Positions 16,370-24,672 of a DNA stretch of 64,000 bases are shown in pieces. The notes under the pieces are model-generated. The model searched no databases. It was not told where the DNA came from and saw nothing but the letters and a program-made list of their open reading frames with translations. Where the stretch lies: positions 496,001 through 560,000 of the forward strand of contig CAWBIU010000001.1 of assembly GCA_963789015.1 (NCBI GenBank), written 5' to 3'. Both the position numbers and the translations under genes were made by a program. The stretch's first letter is position 1; every line of letters starts with the position of its first letter. The DNA comes from JAOPZW01 sp963789015. GTDB taxonomy: Bacteria; Actinomycetota; Thermoleophilia; Solirubrobacterales; Solirubrobacteraceae.

Positions 16370-17596
16370 ATGGACTTCGACCCCGCACGCCCGCTGGCCG
16401 ACCTGCACGAGCTCGCCGACCTCACCGGCGGGCCGGGCGGCGCGCGGCGCGTCGCCTGGACGGAGGAGTGGGTCAAGGCCCGCGACTGGCTCAAGGGCCG
16501 CCTCGAGGACCTCCCGGTCGAGGTCCGCGAGGACGCCGCGGGCAACCTGTGGGCGACCATGGCCGGCGGAGGCGACACCGTGCTCGTGGTCGGCTCGCAC
16601 GTCGACTCGGTGCCGTCGGGCGGCTGGCTGGACGGCGTCCTCGGGATCTGCGGGGCGCTCGAGGTCCTGCGCGCGTCCGCCGCCGACCCGCCCGCGGTGA
16701 CGCTCCGGCTCGTCGACTGGGCCGATGAGGAGGGCGCTCGCTTCGGGCGCTCGCTGTTCGGCTCGAGCGCGGCGGCGGGGACGCTCGTGCCCGACGAGGT
16801 CCGCGAGCTGCGCGACGCCGAGGGCACGACGCTGCCCGAGGCGCTCGCCGCCCGCGGCGTCGACCTCGACCGCGCCGGCGAGGCGGCCGGCGGCCTGGCC
16901 GACGCCGCCGCCTACCTCGAGCTGCACATCGAGCAGGGCCCGGTGCTCGAGGAGCGCGGGATCCCGGCCGGCGCCGTGATCGGCTGCTACGGCGTCGAGC
17001 GCCACGCCGTGACGTTCAGCGGCCGCGCCAGCCACGCCGGATCGACCCCGCTTCACCTGCGCCACGACGCCTTCCTGGCCGCCGGGCGCTTCGGGCTGGC
17101 GGTGCGCGACAGCGCCCGCGCGCGCGGCGGCGTGGCCACGATCGGCACCGTGCGCGCCGAGCCCGGCGTGCCCACGATCATCAACGGGCGCTGCGAGGTC
17201 ACGCTCGACCAGCGCGCCTTCGAGCCCGAGGCGCTCGCCGGCATGCTCGCCGACGCGCGCGGCGCGGCCGACGAGGCGGCCGCCGCCGAGGGCGTCGAGG
17301 TCTCGTGGAGCCGGATCTGGTCGATCGATCCGACGCCGTTCCACCCCGAGCTCGTCGAGCTCGCCGAGCGCGCGTGCACCGAGGTCACGGGCACCGCCCA
17401 CCGGCTGCCCAGCGGCGCGCTGCACGACGCCGCCGAGGCCGCCCGCCTCGTCCCGACCGTGATGGTCTTCTCCTCGAGCACCGACGGGATCAGCCACTCG
17501 CCCGCCGAGGACACGCCGGAGGACGACCTGCGCGCGGCGCTGGCCGTCTACGGGCGGCTCGCCGAGCTGACCGTGGACTGGCTGTCGGGGCCCTGA
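16370..17596 (+). CDS. M20-family amidohydrolase (N-carbamoyl-amino-acid hydrolase / beta-ureidopropionase / allantoate amidohydrolase group)
   Basis: 408 aa. Di-metal site motifs are present: VGSHVDSVPSGGWLDGVLG (H and D ligands), DWADEEGARFGRSLFGSSA (catalytic EE), LELHIEQGPVLEERG and a terminal PSGALHDAAEAARL His. This is the Zn/Mn hydrolase that cleaves N-carbamoyl groups to free amino acid, CO2 and ammonia. It is opposite a dihydropyrimidinase-type gene 1 kb away, which favours N-carbamoyl-beta-alanine or a carbamoyl-amino acid as substrate. Allantoate remains possible given the purine locus at 26-35 kb. Its 3' end overlaps the LLM gene by 49 nt. Confidence 0.87.
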   Translation: MDFDPARPLADLHELADLTGGPGGARRVAWTEEWVKARDWLKGRLEDLPVEVREDAAGNLWATMAGGGDTVLVVGSHVDSVPSGGWLDGVLGICGALEVLRASAADPPAVTLRLVDWADEEGARFGRSLFGSSAAAGTLVPDEVRELRDAEGTTLPEALAARGVDLDRAGEAAGGLADAAAYLELHIEQGPVLEERGIPAGAVIGCYGVERHAVTFSGRASHAGSTPLHLRHDAFLAAGRFGLAVRDSARARGGVATIGTVRAEPGVPTIINGRCEVTLDQRAFEPEALAGMLADARGAADEAAAAEGVEVSWSRIWSIDPTPFHPELVELAERACTEVTGTAHRLPSGALHDAAEAARLVPTVMVFSSSTDGISHSPAEDTPEDDLRAALAVYGRLAELTVDWLSGP

Positions 17597-18594
17597 AGGG
17601 CCGGGATGACCTCGTCGCCGTAGGCGCGCAGCGTGGCCTCCGGCTCCTCGGTCATCAGGTAGGTGATCCATTGGTCGACGCCGATCGACTCGAGGCCCCG
17701 GAGCTTCTCGACGACCTGCTCGGCCGAGCCGATCACGCAGAAGCGGTCGCAGATCTCGTCGGTCACGTAGGACCCGTGGGCGGCCCCGACACGCGAGTGG
17801 TCCTTGTAGTCGTAGGCGTCCCGCGCGCGGATGTACTCGGTCAGCTCCGGCGGCGCGCCGCCGGAGGCGCCGTGCACGCGCACGAGGTCGGCGACGTGGT
17901 TGCCGACCATCGCCGGGAACCAGCGGACCTCGTCGCGCGCCTGCGCCAGGTCGTCGGTGACCTTGCTCGGCGCGCACACGAGGCACTCCAGGAGCGCGGG
18001 GTCGCGGCCCGCCTGCTCGGCCGCGTCGCGCGCCACGCCCATGATCCACTCGATGATCGCCGGGTCGGCGAGCTGGATGATCACGCCGTCGCCGACGCGG
18101 CCGGCGACGCCGAGCGCGCGCGGCCCGTAACCGGCGACGTAGAGCGGGATCTCGGGGCGCCCCTTGGCCCACTCGAGCTCGAGCTCGGTGCCCTCCCACT
18201 CGGCCGGACGGCCGTTCATGAGCGCCTTGACCATCACGAGCGCGCGCTCGAACTCCGCGACCGACGCCGGCTTGCGGCCCATGACGCGCACGGCCGAGTC
18301 GCCGCGGCCCATGCCCATCACCATCCGACCGCCGGAGATGTCGTGCAACGTCGCGTACGCGCTCGCGGTCACCGCCGGATGGCGCGTGACCGGGTTGGTC
18401 ACGCAGTGGCCGAGCTGCATGCGCTCCGTGCTCGTGGCCAGCAACGTGAGCAGCGGATAGGCCTCCTGCCAGAGGACCGGCGAGTCGTACGTCCAGCCCG
18501 AGTCGAACCCGAGCGACTCGGCCATCTGCATCAGCTCGACGAACCGCGCGTGCGGAGGGTCGGGCATCAGCGTCAGGCCGAAGCGCAGGCTCAC
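17548..18594 (-). CDS. LLM-class F420-dependent oxidoreductase
   Basis: 348 aa, GTG start. The luciferase-like TIM barrel is clear: MRFGLTLMPD-type N-terminus (SLRFGLTLMPD), LGHCVTNPVTRHPAVTASAYATL, SGGRMVMGMGRGDSAVRVMG and PLYVAGYGPRALGVAGRVGDG, as in F420-dependent reductases of actinobacteria. It follows the dihydropyrimidinase gene on the same strand and may supply a reduction step in the same pathway, which is inference. Its putative -10 box shares the dihydropyrimidinase stop codon. Confidence 0.87.
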   Translation of the reverse strand: MSLRFGLTLMPDPPHARFVELMQMAESLGFDSGWTYDSPVLWQEAYPLLTLLATSTERMQLGHCVTNPVTRHPAVTASAYATLHDISGGRMVMGMGRGDSAVRVMGRKPASVAEFERALVMVKALMNGRPAEWEGTELELEWAKGRPEIPLYVAGYGPRALGVAGRVGDGVIIQLADPAIIEWIMGVARDAAEQAGRDPALLECLVCAPSKVTDDLAQARDEVRWFPAMVGNHVADLVRVHGASGGAPPELTEYIRARDAYDYKDHSRVGAAHGSYVTDEICDRFCVIGSAEQVVEKLRGLESIGVDQWITYLMTEEPEATLRAYGDEVIPALQGPDSQSTVSSASRP

Positions 18595-18600
18595 GACGCG

Positions 18601-18606
18601 ATCCTA
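18601..18606 (-). promoter_or_regulatory. Putative -10 box TAGGAT overlapping a stop codon
   Basis: On the minus strand TAGGAT ends 6 nt before the GTG start (18594) of the LLM gene. Its TAG (18606-18604) is the stop codon of the dihydropyrimidinase. Confidence 0.5.
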
Positions 18607-20007
18607 GACCGCCTGCGCGACCGGGGCGCCGGCCGGCTCGAAGAGCTCGCGGCGGACGTAGCGCCCGCGCCCCGGGCGCGAGACGACGTCGCCGTCGGCG
18701 ACCACGATCTCGCCGCGCGACAGCACGGTGCGCGGCGCGCCGCGCACCTCCCAGCCTTCGAACGGGTCGTAGTCGATGTTCATCGTGTGCGTCTGGGCCG
18801 AGATCGTCAGCTCGCGCTCGGGGTCGAAGATCACGATGTCGGCGTCGGCGCCCGGGGCGATCGTGCCCTTGCGCGGGGCCAGGCCGAAGATCCGCGCGGG
18901 CTCGGTCGACGTCAGCCGGACGAGCTCGGGCAGCGACAGCCGCCCGGCGCGCACCGCGCGGTCGTAGAGCAGCGACAGGCGGAACTCGATCGCCGGAAGC
19001 CCGTTGGGGATCTTCGTGAAGTCGTCGCGGCCGAGGTCCTTCTGGCCCTCGTAGTTGAACGGGCAGTGGTCGGTCGAGACACCCTGCAGCGCGCCCTGGC
19101 GCAGGGCGGCGTAGAGGATCTCCTGGTGGCGCTCCTCGCGCAGCGGCGGCGAGCAGACGTACTTCGCGCCCTCGAAGCCCGGCCGCGCGAGCTCGTCGAC
19201 GGTCAGGAACAGGTACTGGATGCACGTCTCGCCGAACACCGGCAGGCCGCGGTCGCGGGCCGCCTGGATCTCGCGCACGGCCTCCTCGCAGGTGACGTGC
19301 ACGACGAAGATCGGCCGCCCGGCCCACTCCGCGAGGCGCAGCGCGCGGCCCGTCGCCTCGCCCTCGACCGCCGGCGGGCGCGTCGTGGCGTGGTAGCGCG
19401 GCTCGACGTGGCCGGCGGCCAGCGCCTCGCGCTGGTAGACCTCGATCGCGTCGCCGTTCTCGCAGTGCACGAGCACGAGGCCGCCGGTGCGCCCGGTCTG
19501 GCGCAGGACGCCGAGCAGCGCCTCGTCGGAGACCATGAGCTGGCCCTTGTAGGCCATGAAGCACTTGAACGTGGTGACGCCCTCGGCGACCGCCTGCTCC
19601 ATCTCTCCCAGCGCCGCCGTGCTCGCGTCGGTGACGGCGAGATGGAAGCCGTAGTCGATGTGCGCGGCGCCGTCGGCGCGCTCCTGCCACGTCTCCAGGC
19701 CCTTGAGCAGCGACCCGTCCGTCTGGATCGCGAAGTCGACGATGCACGTCGTCCCGCCCGCCGCGGCCGCCGCGGTGCCGGTGTCGTAGTCGTCGCAGCT
19801 CATCGTGCCGCCGAACGGCATCGACAGATGGGTGTGGTTGTCGACGAGGCCCGGCAGGACCAGGCAGCCGGTGGCGTCGATGACGTCGTCGGCGAGCGCG
19901 TCCAGGCCGGCGCCGGTGGCCAGCACCGTCTCGTCCTCGACGAGCACGTCGCCGTCGTACTCCTCGGCCGCCGTGACGACCCGGCCGCCGCGGATGAGCG
20001 TCCTCAT
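18604..20007 (-). CDS. Dihydropyrimidinase / D-hydantoinase
   Basis: 467 aa from ATG 20007 with a strong AGGAGG 5 nt upstream. Cyclic-amidohydrolase metal motifs are complete: DNHTHLSMPFGG (HxH), TTFKCFMAYKGQLM with the carboxylated Lys, LVHCENGD, VVHVTCEEAV and STDHCPFNYEGQ. These Zn enzymes open dihydrouracil or hydantoin rings to N-carbamoyl products, which the M20 enzyme at 16370 could then hydrolyse. The residues around the Lys favour dihydropyrimidinase over allantoinase. The pairing is inferred from neighbourhood. Confidence 0.9.
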   Translation of the reverse strand: MRTLIRGGRVVTAAEEYDGDVLVEDETVLATGAGLDALADDVIDATGCLVLPGLVDNHTHLSMPFGGTMSCDDYDTGTAAAAAGGTTCIVDFAIQTDGSLLKGLETWQERADGAAHIDYGFHLAVTDASTAALGEMEQAVAEGVTTFKCFMAYKGQLMVSDEALLGVLRQTGRTGGLVLVHCENGDAIEVYQREALAAGHVEPRYHATTRPPAVEGEATGRALRLAEWAGRPIFVVHVTCEEAVREIQAARDRGLPVFGETCIQYLFLTVDELARPGFEGAKYVCSPPLREERHQEILYAALRQGALQGVSTDHCPFNYEGQKDLGRDDFTKIPNGLPAIEFRLSLLYDRAVRAGRLSLPELVRLTSTEPARIFGLAPRKGTIAPGADADIVIFDPERELTISAQTHTMNIDYDPFEGWEVRGAPRTVLSRGEIVVADGDVVSRPGRGRYVRRELFEPAGAPVAQAV

Positions 20008-20048
20008 GGCCCCTCCTGGGTTGGGGGCCGAACGCTAGCGCCGCGCGG

Positions 20049-21389
20049 TCAGTCGCGCGAGGCGGAGCGCAGCACGGCGGCCGTGTCCGACAGCGCCGGC
20101 GTCTCGCCGCCGCCGCCGTTGGCCTTGGCGCCGTTGCGGCCGTGGGAGGCGCCGTTGCCGTTGGCGGCGTGGCCGCCGTTGCCGTTGGCGGCGGCGCCCG
20201 CGGCCTCACGGCGCACCCACAGCGAGCGGCACGGGATCTTCTCGGGGTCGCAGCGGTCCATGTAGCGCTGGGCGACGTCGGTCACCTCGCGCAGGAGGGC
20301 GTCCTCGAGGCGGATCGGGTCGAGCCCCAGATCGAGCAGCGAGCGGTTCTCGACCAGCAGGTCGTTGTGGCTCGCCTCCTTGCGCGGATTGCCGACGAGG
20401 TCGATCTCGGCGCCGGTCATGCTCGACACGAGCTCGGCGAGATCGATGACGCGGTGGACCTCGGTCATCTGGTTGAAGATGCGCACGCGGTCGCCGCGCT
20501 CGGGCGGGTGCTCGATCGCGAGCTGGATACATCGCACGGTGTCGCGGATGTGGATGAAGGCGCGCGTCTGGCCGCCCGTGCCGTGCACGGTCAGCGGGTA
20601 GCCGATCGCCGCCTGCATGAGGAAGCGGTTGAGCACCGTGCCGTAGTCGCCGTCGTAGTCGAAGCGGTTGACGAGGCGCTCGTCGAGCCCGGTCTCGGGG
20701 GTCTGCGTGCCCCACACGATGCCCTGGTGCAGGTCGGTGACCCGCAGCTCGTCGTTCTTGCGGTAGAAGGCGAAGAGCAGCTGATCCTGGGTCTTCGTCA
20801 TGTGGTAGACGCTGCCCGGATCGGTCGGGTAGAGGATCTCCTGCTCGACCTCGGTCCCGTCCTCGCCGATCATGCGCACGCGCTGGTAGCCCTCGGGGAT
20901 GCGCACCCCGGCGGTGCCGTAGCCGTAGACGCCCATCGTGCCGAGGTGGACGACGTGCGTATCGAGCCCCGCGTCGACGATCGCCGCGAGCAGGTTGTGC
21001 GTCGCGTTGACGTTGTTGTCGACCGTGTAGCGCTTGTGCGCCGAGCTCTTCATGGAGTACGGCGCGGCGCGCTGCTGGGCGAAATGCACGACCGCGTCGG
21101 GCCTCGTGGCCTTCAGGAGGGCCAGCAGCTCGTCGTAGTCCTTGGCGACGTTGATCGTGTGCGCGCCGATCTCGTTGCCGCTCGCCTCACGCCACGCGGC
21201 CAGGCGCGTGTCGAGGTCCTGGATCGGGGTGAGGGATTGCACGCCGAGCTCCACGTCGGCCTCGCGGCGGGCGAAGTTGTCGACGATGTCGACGTCGTGG
21301 CCGCAGGCGGACAGGTGCAGTGCGGTGGGCCAGCCACAGAAGCCGTCGCCACCGAGAACGAGGATGCGCAGGGGAGATCCGCTCGACAT
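20049..21389 (-). CDS. UDP-sulfoquinovose synthase-like NAD-dependent epimerase (SQD1/Agl3 type) with Asn/Gly-rich tail
   Basis: 446 aa. Extended SDR fold: ILVLGGDGFCGWPTALHLS (NAD site, about 9-27), HFAQQRAAPYSMKS, LGTMGVYGYG, and active-site YHMTK. The FAQQRAAPYSM and NPRKEASHNDL blocks are hallmarks of SQD1-type enzymes, which make UDP-sulfoquinovose from UDP-glucose and sulfite. After about residue 395 there is an unusual low-complexity tail built on repeats of ANGNGGHAANGNGASHGRNG, not part of the family. Next to it are a YbhN-like protein and a GT2. Sulfolipid or sulfoglycan synthesis is inferred. Confidence 0.82.
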   Translation of the reverse strand: MSSGSPLRILVLGGDGFCGWPTALHLSACGHDVDIVDNFARREADVELGVQSLTPIQDLDTRLAAWREASGNEIGAHTINVAKDYDELLALLKATRPDAVVHFAQQRAAPYSMKSSAHKRYTVDNNVNATHNLLAAIVDAGLDTHVVHLGTMGVYGYGTAGVRIPEGYQRVRMIGEDGTEVEQEILYPTDPGSVYHMTKTQDQLLFAFYRKNDELRVTDLHQGIVWGTQTPETGLDERLVNRFDYDGDYGTVLNRFLMQAAIGYPLTVHGTGGQTRAFIHIRDTVRCIQLAIEHPPERGDRVRIFNQMTEVHRVIDLAELVSSMTGAEIDLVGNPRKEASHNDLLVENRSLLDLGLDPIRLEDALLREVTDVAQRYMDRCDPEKIPCRSLWVRREAAGAAANGNGGHAANGNGASHGRNGAKANGGGGETPALSDTAAVLRSASRD

Positions 21390-21444
21390 GTGCCGTCGTA
21401 ATTACCCGATGAAGCGGCCGACAGACAGTGGTGCTAACAAACCC

Positions 21445-22314
21445 TCACGGAACCCTAGCGGCCTCAGAATCGCGTTTCGGGCGCCCCGCGACGAGCAGGA
21501 CGACGAGCTCGGCGACCACCGTGACGGCCCGCATCGTGACCGCCGCGGCGGCCAGATCGGCGCGGGCGATGCTGTCCGAGAGCAGGGCGACGTAGGCCAG
21601 CTCGCGGACCCCGACGCCGCCCGGGGCGATGATCACGACGAGGCCCGCGCCCCACGCGAGGGCCGCCGCGCCGGCGATCTCGAGCGCCTCGCCGCCCGGG
21701 CCGACGGCGCGCTGGACGGCCACCGCGCATGCCGCGTAGGCGACGAACGCGACCATGTACAGGGCGGTCGTGCGCACGGTGCGCTGCGCGCCGACGCGCG
21801 TGCGCGTGCCGGTGAAACGCGCGGCGACCCGCGGCGCCGCGGCGAGCAGCACGAGCGCCAGCCAGATCAGCTCGCCCGCCGCCGCGAGCGCCGCCCCGCC
21901 GACGGCCAGGGCCGCGCACAGCGCGGTCACGTTCTCGGCCGCGACGGTGACGAGCCGGTCGGCCGCGCCGCCGCTGACCGCGGCCACGCGCGACACCGGC
22001 GCCCAGATCCCGCCGGGCAGGTAGCGCAGGACCTGCGTGCGGCACCACACGCTGACGTCCTCGCGGGTGACGCGGCCGCTGACGAGGATCGCCCAGCCGC
22101 ACGCGAGCATCGCGTACCAGGCCGCCGCGGCGACGAGCGCGGGGCCGAGCAGGGTCGGCTCGAGGCTGCGCGCGGGGACCTCGCGCACGGCGATCACGGC
22201 CAGCGCCCCGACGACCGCCAACGAGCCGAAGAACCCCACGACGCGCAGCACGGGCAGCCAGCGGACGGCCGCCGCGCGCAGCCGGCCGAGGCGCGTCACC
22301 GTCACGGCGCTCAC
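21445..22314 (-). CDS. YbhN/UPF0104-like integral membrane protein (LPG-synthase TM-type)
   Basis: 289 aa, GTG start overlapping the upstream GT2 stop (GTGA). It has about seven or eight hydrophobic helices and the family landmarks QVLRYLPGGIWAPVSR and LVVIIAPGGVGVRELAYVALL (late PGGxGxRE motif), seen in the AglD/YbhN membrane domain. Such proteins often partner with polyprenyl-phosphate GT2 enzymes and may flip lipid-linked sugars. Co-translation with the adjacent GT2 supports that. Confidence 0.82.
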   Translation of the reverse strand: MSAVTVTRLGRLRAAAVRWLPVLRVVGFFGSLAVVGALAVIAVREVPARSLEPTLLGPALVAAAAWYAMLACGWAILVSGRVTREDVSVWCRTQVLRYLPGGIWAPVSRVAAVSGGAADRLVTVAAENVTALCAALAVGGAALAAAGELIWLALVLLAAAPRVAARFTGTRTRVGAQRTVRTTALYMVAFVAYAACAVAVQRAVGPGGEALEIAGAAALAWGAGLVVIIAPGGVGVRELAYVALLSDSIARADLAAAAVTMRAVTVVAELVVLLVAGRPKRDSEAARVP

Positions 22315-23150
22315 CGGGTGCGCGCGGCCGGGCGGCGCGCCGTCCGGACGCCGCCGCGCTCACGCCACCAGCTGGCGAGGATGACGCGGGCATAGCGGAA
22401 GCCGTAGAGCACGTTGTGGCCCTTCTTGCTCTCGCCGGCCGACCGCTTGCGCATGACGATCGGACGCTCGGCGATCCGGTAGCCCTGGGCGATCGCGCCG
22501 ATCAGCAGCTCGGAGGTCTGGTACTGCACCTGGCGCTGGGGGACGGTCGCCGTCACCTCGGCGCGCATCGCCCGGAAGCCGCTCGACGTGTCGGTGACGC
22601 GCACGCCGGTGAGCAGCCGCACGAGCGCCGCGAAGACGTGCACGCCGGTCTGTCGGAAGGCGTCGTCGGTCTCCGTCGCCCCGAGCACGCGTGAGCCGAT
22701 GACGAAGTCGGCCTCGCCGCGCACGACCGGCTCGAGCACCCCGGGCAGCTCGACCGGGTTCCACTGCCCGTCGGCGTCGAGCGTGACGATGTACTCGGCG
22801 CCGTGCTCGCGGGCCAGCTCGTAGCCGACGCGCAGGGCCACGCCGTGGCCGCAGTTGCGTTCGAGCCGCGCGACGTGCACGCCGCTGCGCTCGGCCACCG
22901 CGCTCGTCGCGTCCGTGCTGCCGTCGTCGACGACGAGGGTGTCGACGTCCAGCCCGCATGCCTGCGCCGGGATCTCGTCGAGCACGCCGCCGATCGCGTC
23001 CTCCTCGTCGAGCGCCGCGATGACGACCACGACCGGGTCCAGGCGGGTGCCCTCATGGCGCGCGGTGAAGGCGGCGATCGCCTTCGCGCGCACCTCGTCC
23101 GTCCACGGCGCGACCGCCTTCGTGCTGCGGGTCCTCACGGCGGGCATCAT
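22311..23150 (-). CDS. GT2 glycosyltransferase, polyprenyl-phosphate (dolichol-P-mannose synthase-like)
   Basis: 279 aa from the ATG pair at 23145-23150; the frame stays open upstream to 23249 but the upstream residues look non-coding. Motifs: VVVIAALDEEDAIGGVL, LVVDDGSTDATSAVA, YIVTLDADGQWNP, SRVLGATETDD and TDTSSGFRAMR, followed by a short basic tail with no TM domain. It likely transfers a sugar to a polyprenyl phosphate carrier; the YbhN-like gene overlapping its end would be the membrane partner. Confidence 0.87.
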   Translation of the reverse strand: MMPAVRTRSTKAVAPWTDEVRAKAIAAFTARHEGTRLDPVVVVIAALDEEDAIGGVLDEIPAQACGLDVDTLVVDDGSTDATSAVAERSGVHVARLERNCGHGVALRVGYELAREHGAEYIVTLDADGQWNPVELPGVLEPVVRGEADFVIGSRVLGATETDDAFRQTGVHVFAALVRLLTGVRVTDTSSGFRAMRAEVTATVPQRQVQYQTSELLIGAIAQGYRIAERPIVMRKRSAGESKKGHNVLYGFRYARVILASWWRERGGVRTARRPAARTR

Positions 23151-23229
23151 CCTCGGTCCGCCAGGCGGACGGTCGCGCGGTGCCCATCGGGTAGCGTCGC
23201 GGGTCCGCTCCGAGCGGCCCATCACGCCC

Positions 23230-24672
23230 GTGCTCGACCTCCAAGCCACCCGACCGGCCGGCCCCGGCCCGACGCCCGTCGCCGACGCGCCGCCGCGCCG
23301 CCCCTGGCGCGTTCTGCTGCTCGGCTGCGCGGTCGTCGCCGCGCTCTCGTTGCTCGGCCCGCGCGCGCTGACCTACGACCCGACGGCATGGCTGATCTGG
23401 GGACGGGAGATCATCCACGGCAGCCTGGAGACGCGCTACGGGCCGTCGTGGAAGCCGCTGCCGATGCTCTTCACGACGCCGTTCTCGCTGTTCGGCCACG
23501 ACGCGGCGGCGCTGCTGTGGCTCGTCGTCGCGCGCACCGGCGCGCTCATGGCGCTGATCCTGGCCTTCCGCCTGGCGCGCCGGTTGGCCGGGCCGGTGGC
23601 CGGCGTGCTCGCCGCGGCCGGGCTCGGCCTGTCCGCGGCGTACGTGTCCTTCGCGATCCGCGGGCAGTCCGAGGGCCTGCTCGCGGCCGCCTCGCTCGGC
23701 GCCGTCGAGCGCCATCTCGACGGCCGCCGCGGGCAGGCCTTCGCGCTCGCCGTCGTCGCGGCGCTGTGCCGTCCGGAGGTCTGGCCGCTGCTCGCGCTCT
23801 ACGCCCTGTGGCTGCTGCGCGAGGCCCCGGACATGCGCGCCCGCGTGCGCTTCGCCGCCGTCGCGGTCGCGTCCGGCGCGGCCGTGATCGCGCTCTGGGT
23901 CGTCCCGGAATACATCGGCTCGGACCAGTGGCTGCGCGCGGCCTCGCGCGCGCGGATCCCCGTCGAGGGGATGCCGGCAGAGGCCGCGGTCCCGTTCCTC
24001 GCCGTGTTCACCAACGCCGCCGACGTCCTGTGGGCGCCGCTGCTCGTGGGGGCGGTGGTCGCCGTCGTCCTCGCGCTGCGGGCACGCCCGCGCGACGACG
24101 CGGCGCGGCTCGTGCTCGTGCTGGCCGCGATCGCGGTGACGATCGCCGTGCTCGTCGCGCTGCTCACGCAGACCGTCGGCTTCACCGGCACAGCGCGCTA
24201 TCTGATCGTGCCGATCGCGATGCTCGCCGTGATCGGCGGCGCCGGCCTCGTGCAGGCGTGGCGGCTGGTACGCGGGCGGCTGGACGGCGGCGCGCAGCGC
24301 GCCGCGCTCGGCGTCGCGGCGGCCGTCTGCCTCGTCCTCGCGTTCGGCCAGTTCACGCGCGTGGCCGACTCGATGACCGGCGTCCTCGACGAGGCCGAGG
24401 ACAACGGCACGCTGCCCGAGCTGATCGCGGCCGCGGGCGGGCGCCAGGGGATCATCGACTGCGGGAAGACGTACACGCGCGGCTTCCAGACACAGCTCAT
24501 GGCCTGGGAGCTGCGCGTGCCCGAGCGGGGCGTCGCGCTCGGGCCCGAGCCACCGGGCACGATGATCATGCTCAAGGGCGAGCCGCTGCTGGACGACGAC
24601 CGCTTCCCCCACCGCATCGAGACGAAGAACTGGGTCCTCGCCTCGACCTGCGCGCTCCCGGGGACCGGCTAG
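23230..24672 (+). CDS. Multi-spanning membrane protein, glycosyltransferase-like (GT-C suspected)
   Basis: 480 aa from GTG 23230, divergent by 79 nt from the GT2. About ten hydrophobic segments follow an early loop YDPTAWLIWGREIIHGSLET. The D/E-containing first periplasmic loop and the soluble C-terminal 110 residues (GIIDCGKTYTRGFQTQLMAW) resemble GT-C mannosyl/arabinosyltransferase-like proteins, but I cannot name a family. A TAGCGT at 23191-23196 could be its -10 box. It ends in CTAG shared with the convergent neighbour. Confidence 0.62.
   Translation: MLDLQATRPAGPGPTPVADAPPRRPWRVLLLGCAVVAALSLLGPRALTYDPTAWLIWGREIIHGSLETRYGPSWKPLPMLFTTPFSLFGHDAAALLWLVVARTGALMALILAFRLARRLAGPVAGVLAAAGLGLSAAYVSFAIRGQSEGLLAAASLGAVERHLDGRRGQAFALAVVAALCRPEVWPLLALYALWLLREAPDMRARVRFAAVAVASGAAVIALWVVPEYIGSDQWLRAASRARIPVEGMPAEAAVPFLAVFTNAADVLWAPLLVGAVVAVVLALRARPRDDAARLVLVLAAIAVTIAVLVALLTQTVGFTGTARYLIVPIAMLAVIGGAGLVQAWRLVRGRLDGGAQRAALGVAAAVCLVLAFGQFTRVADSMTGVLDEAEDNGTLPELIAAAGGRQGIIDCGKTYTRGFQTQLMAWELRVPERGVALGPEPPGTMIMLKGEPLLDDDRFPHRIETKNWVLASTCALPGTG

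Noticed and set aside
18604..20007. Allantoinase continuing the purine pathway
   Set aside because: The FKCFMAYKG and TDHCPFNYEGQ blocks fit dihydropyrimidinase/hydantoinase better, and its neighbours are not allantoin genes.
20080..20200. Repeats of gccgttgccg type at the SQD1-like 3' end as a CRISPR or tandem-repeat element
   Set aside because: They are codons for the Asn/Gly tail in one frame; there are no unique spacers and no cas genes.
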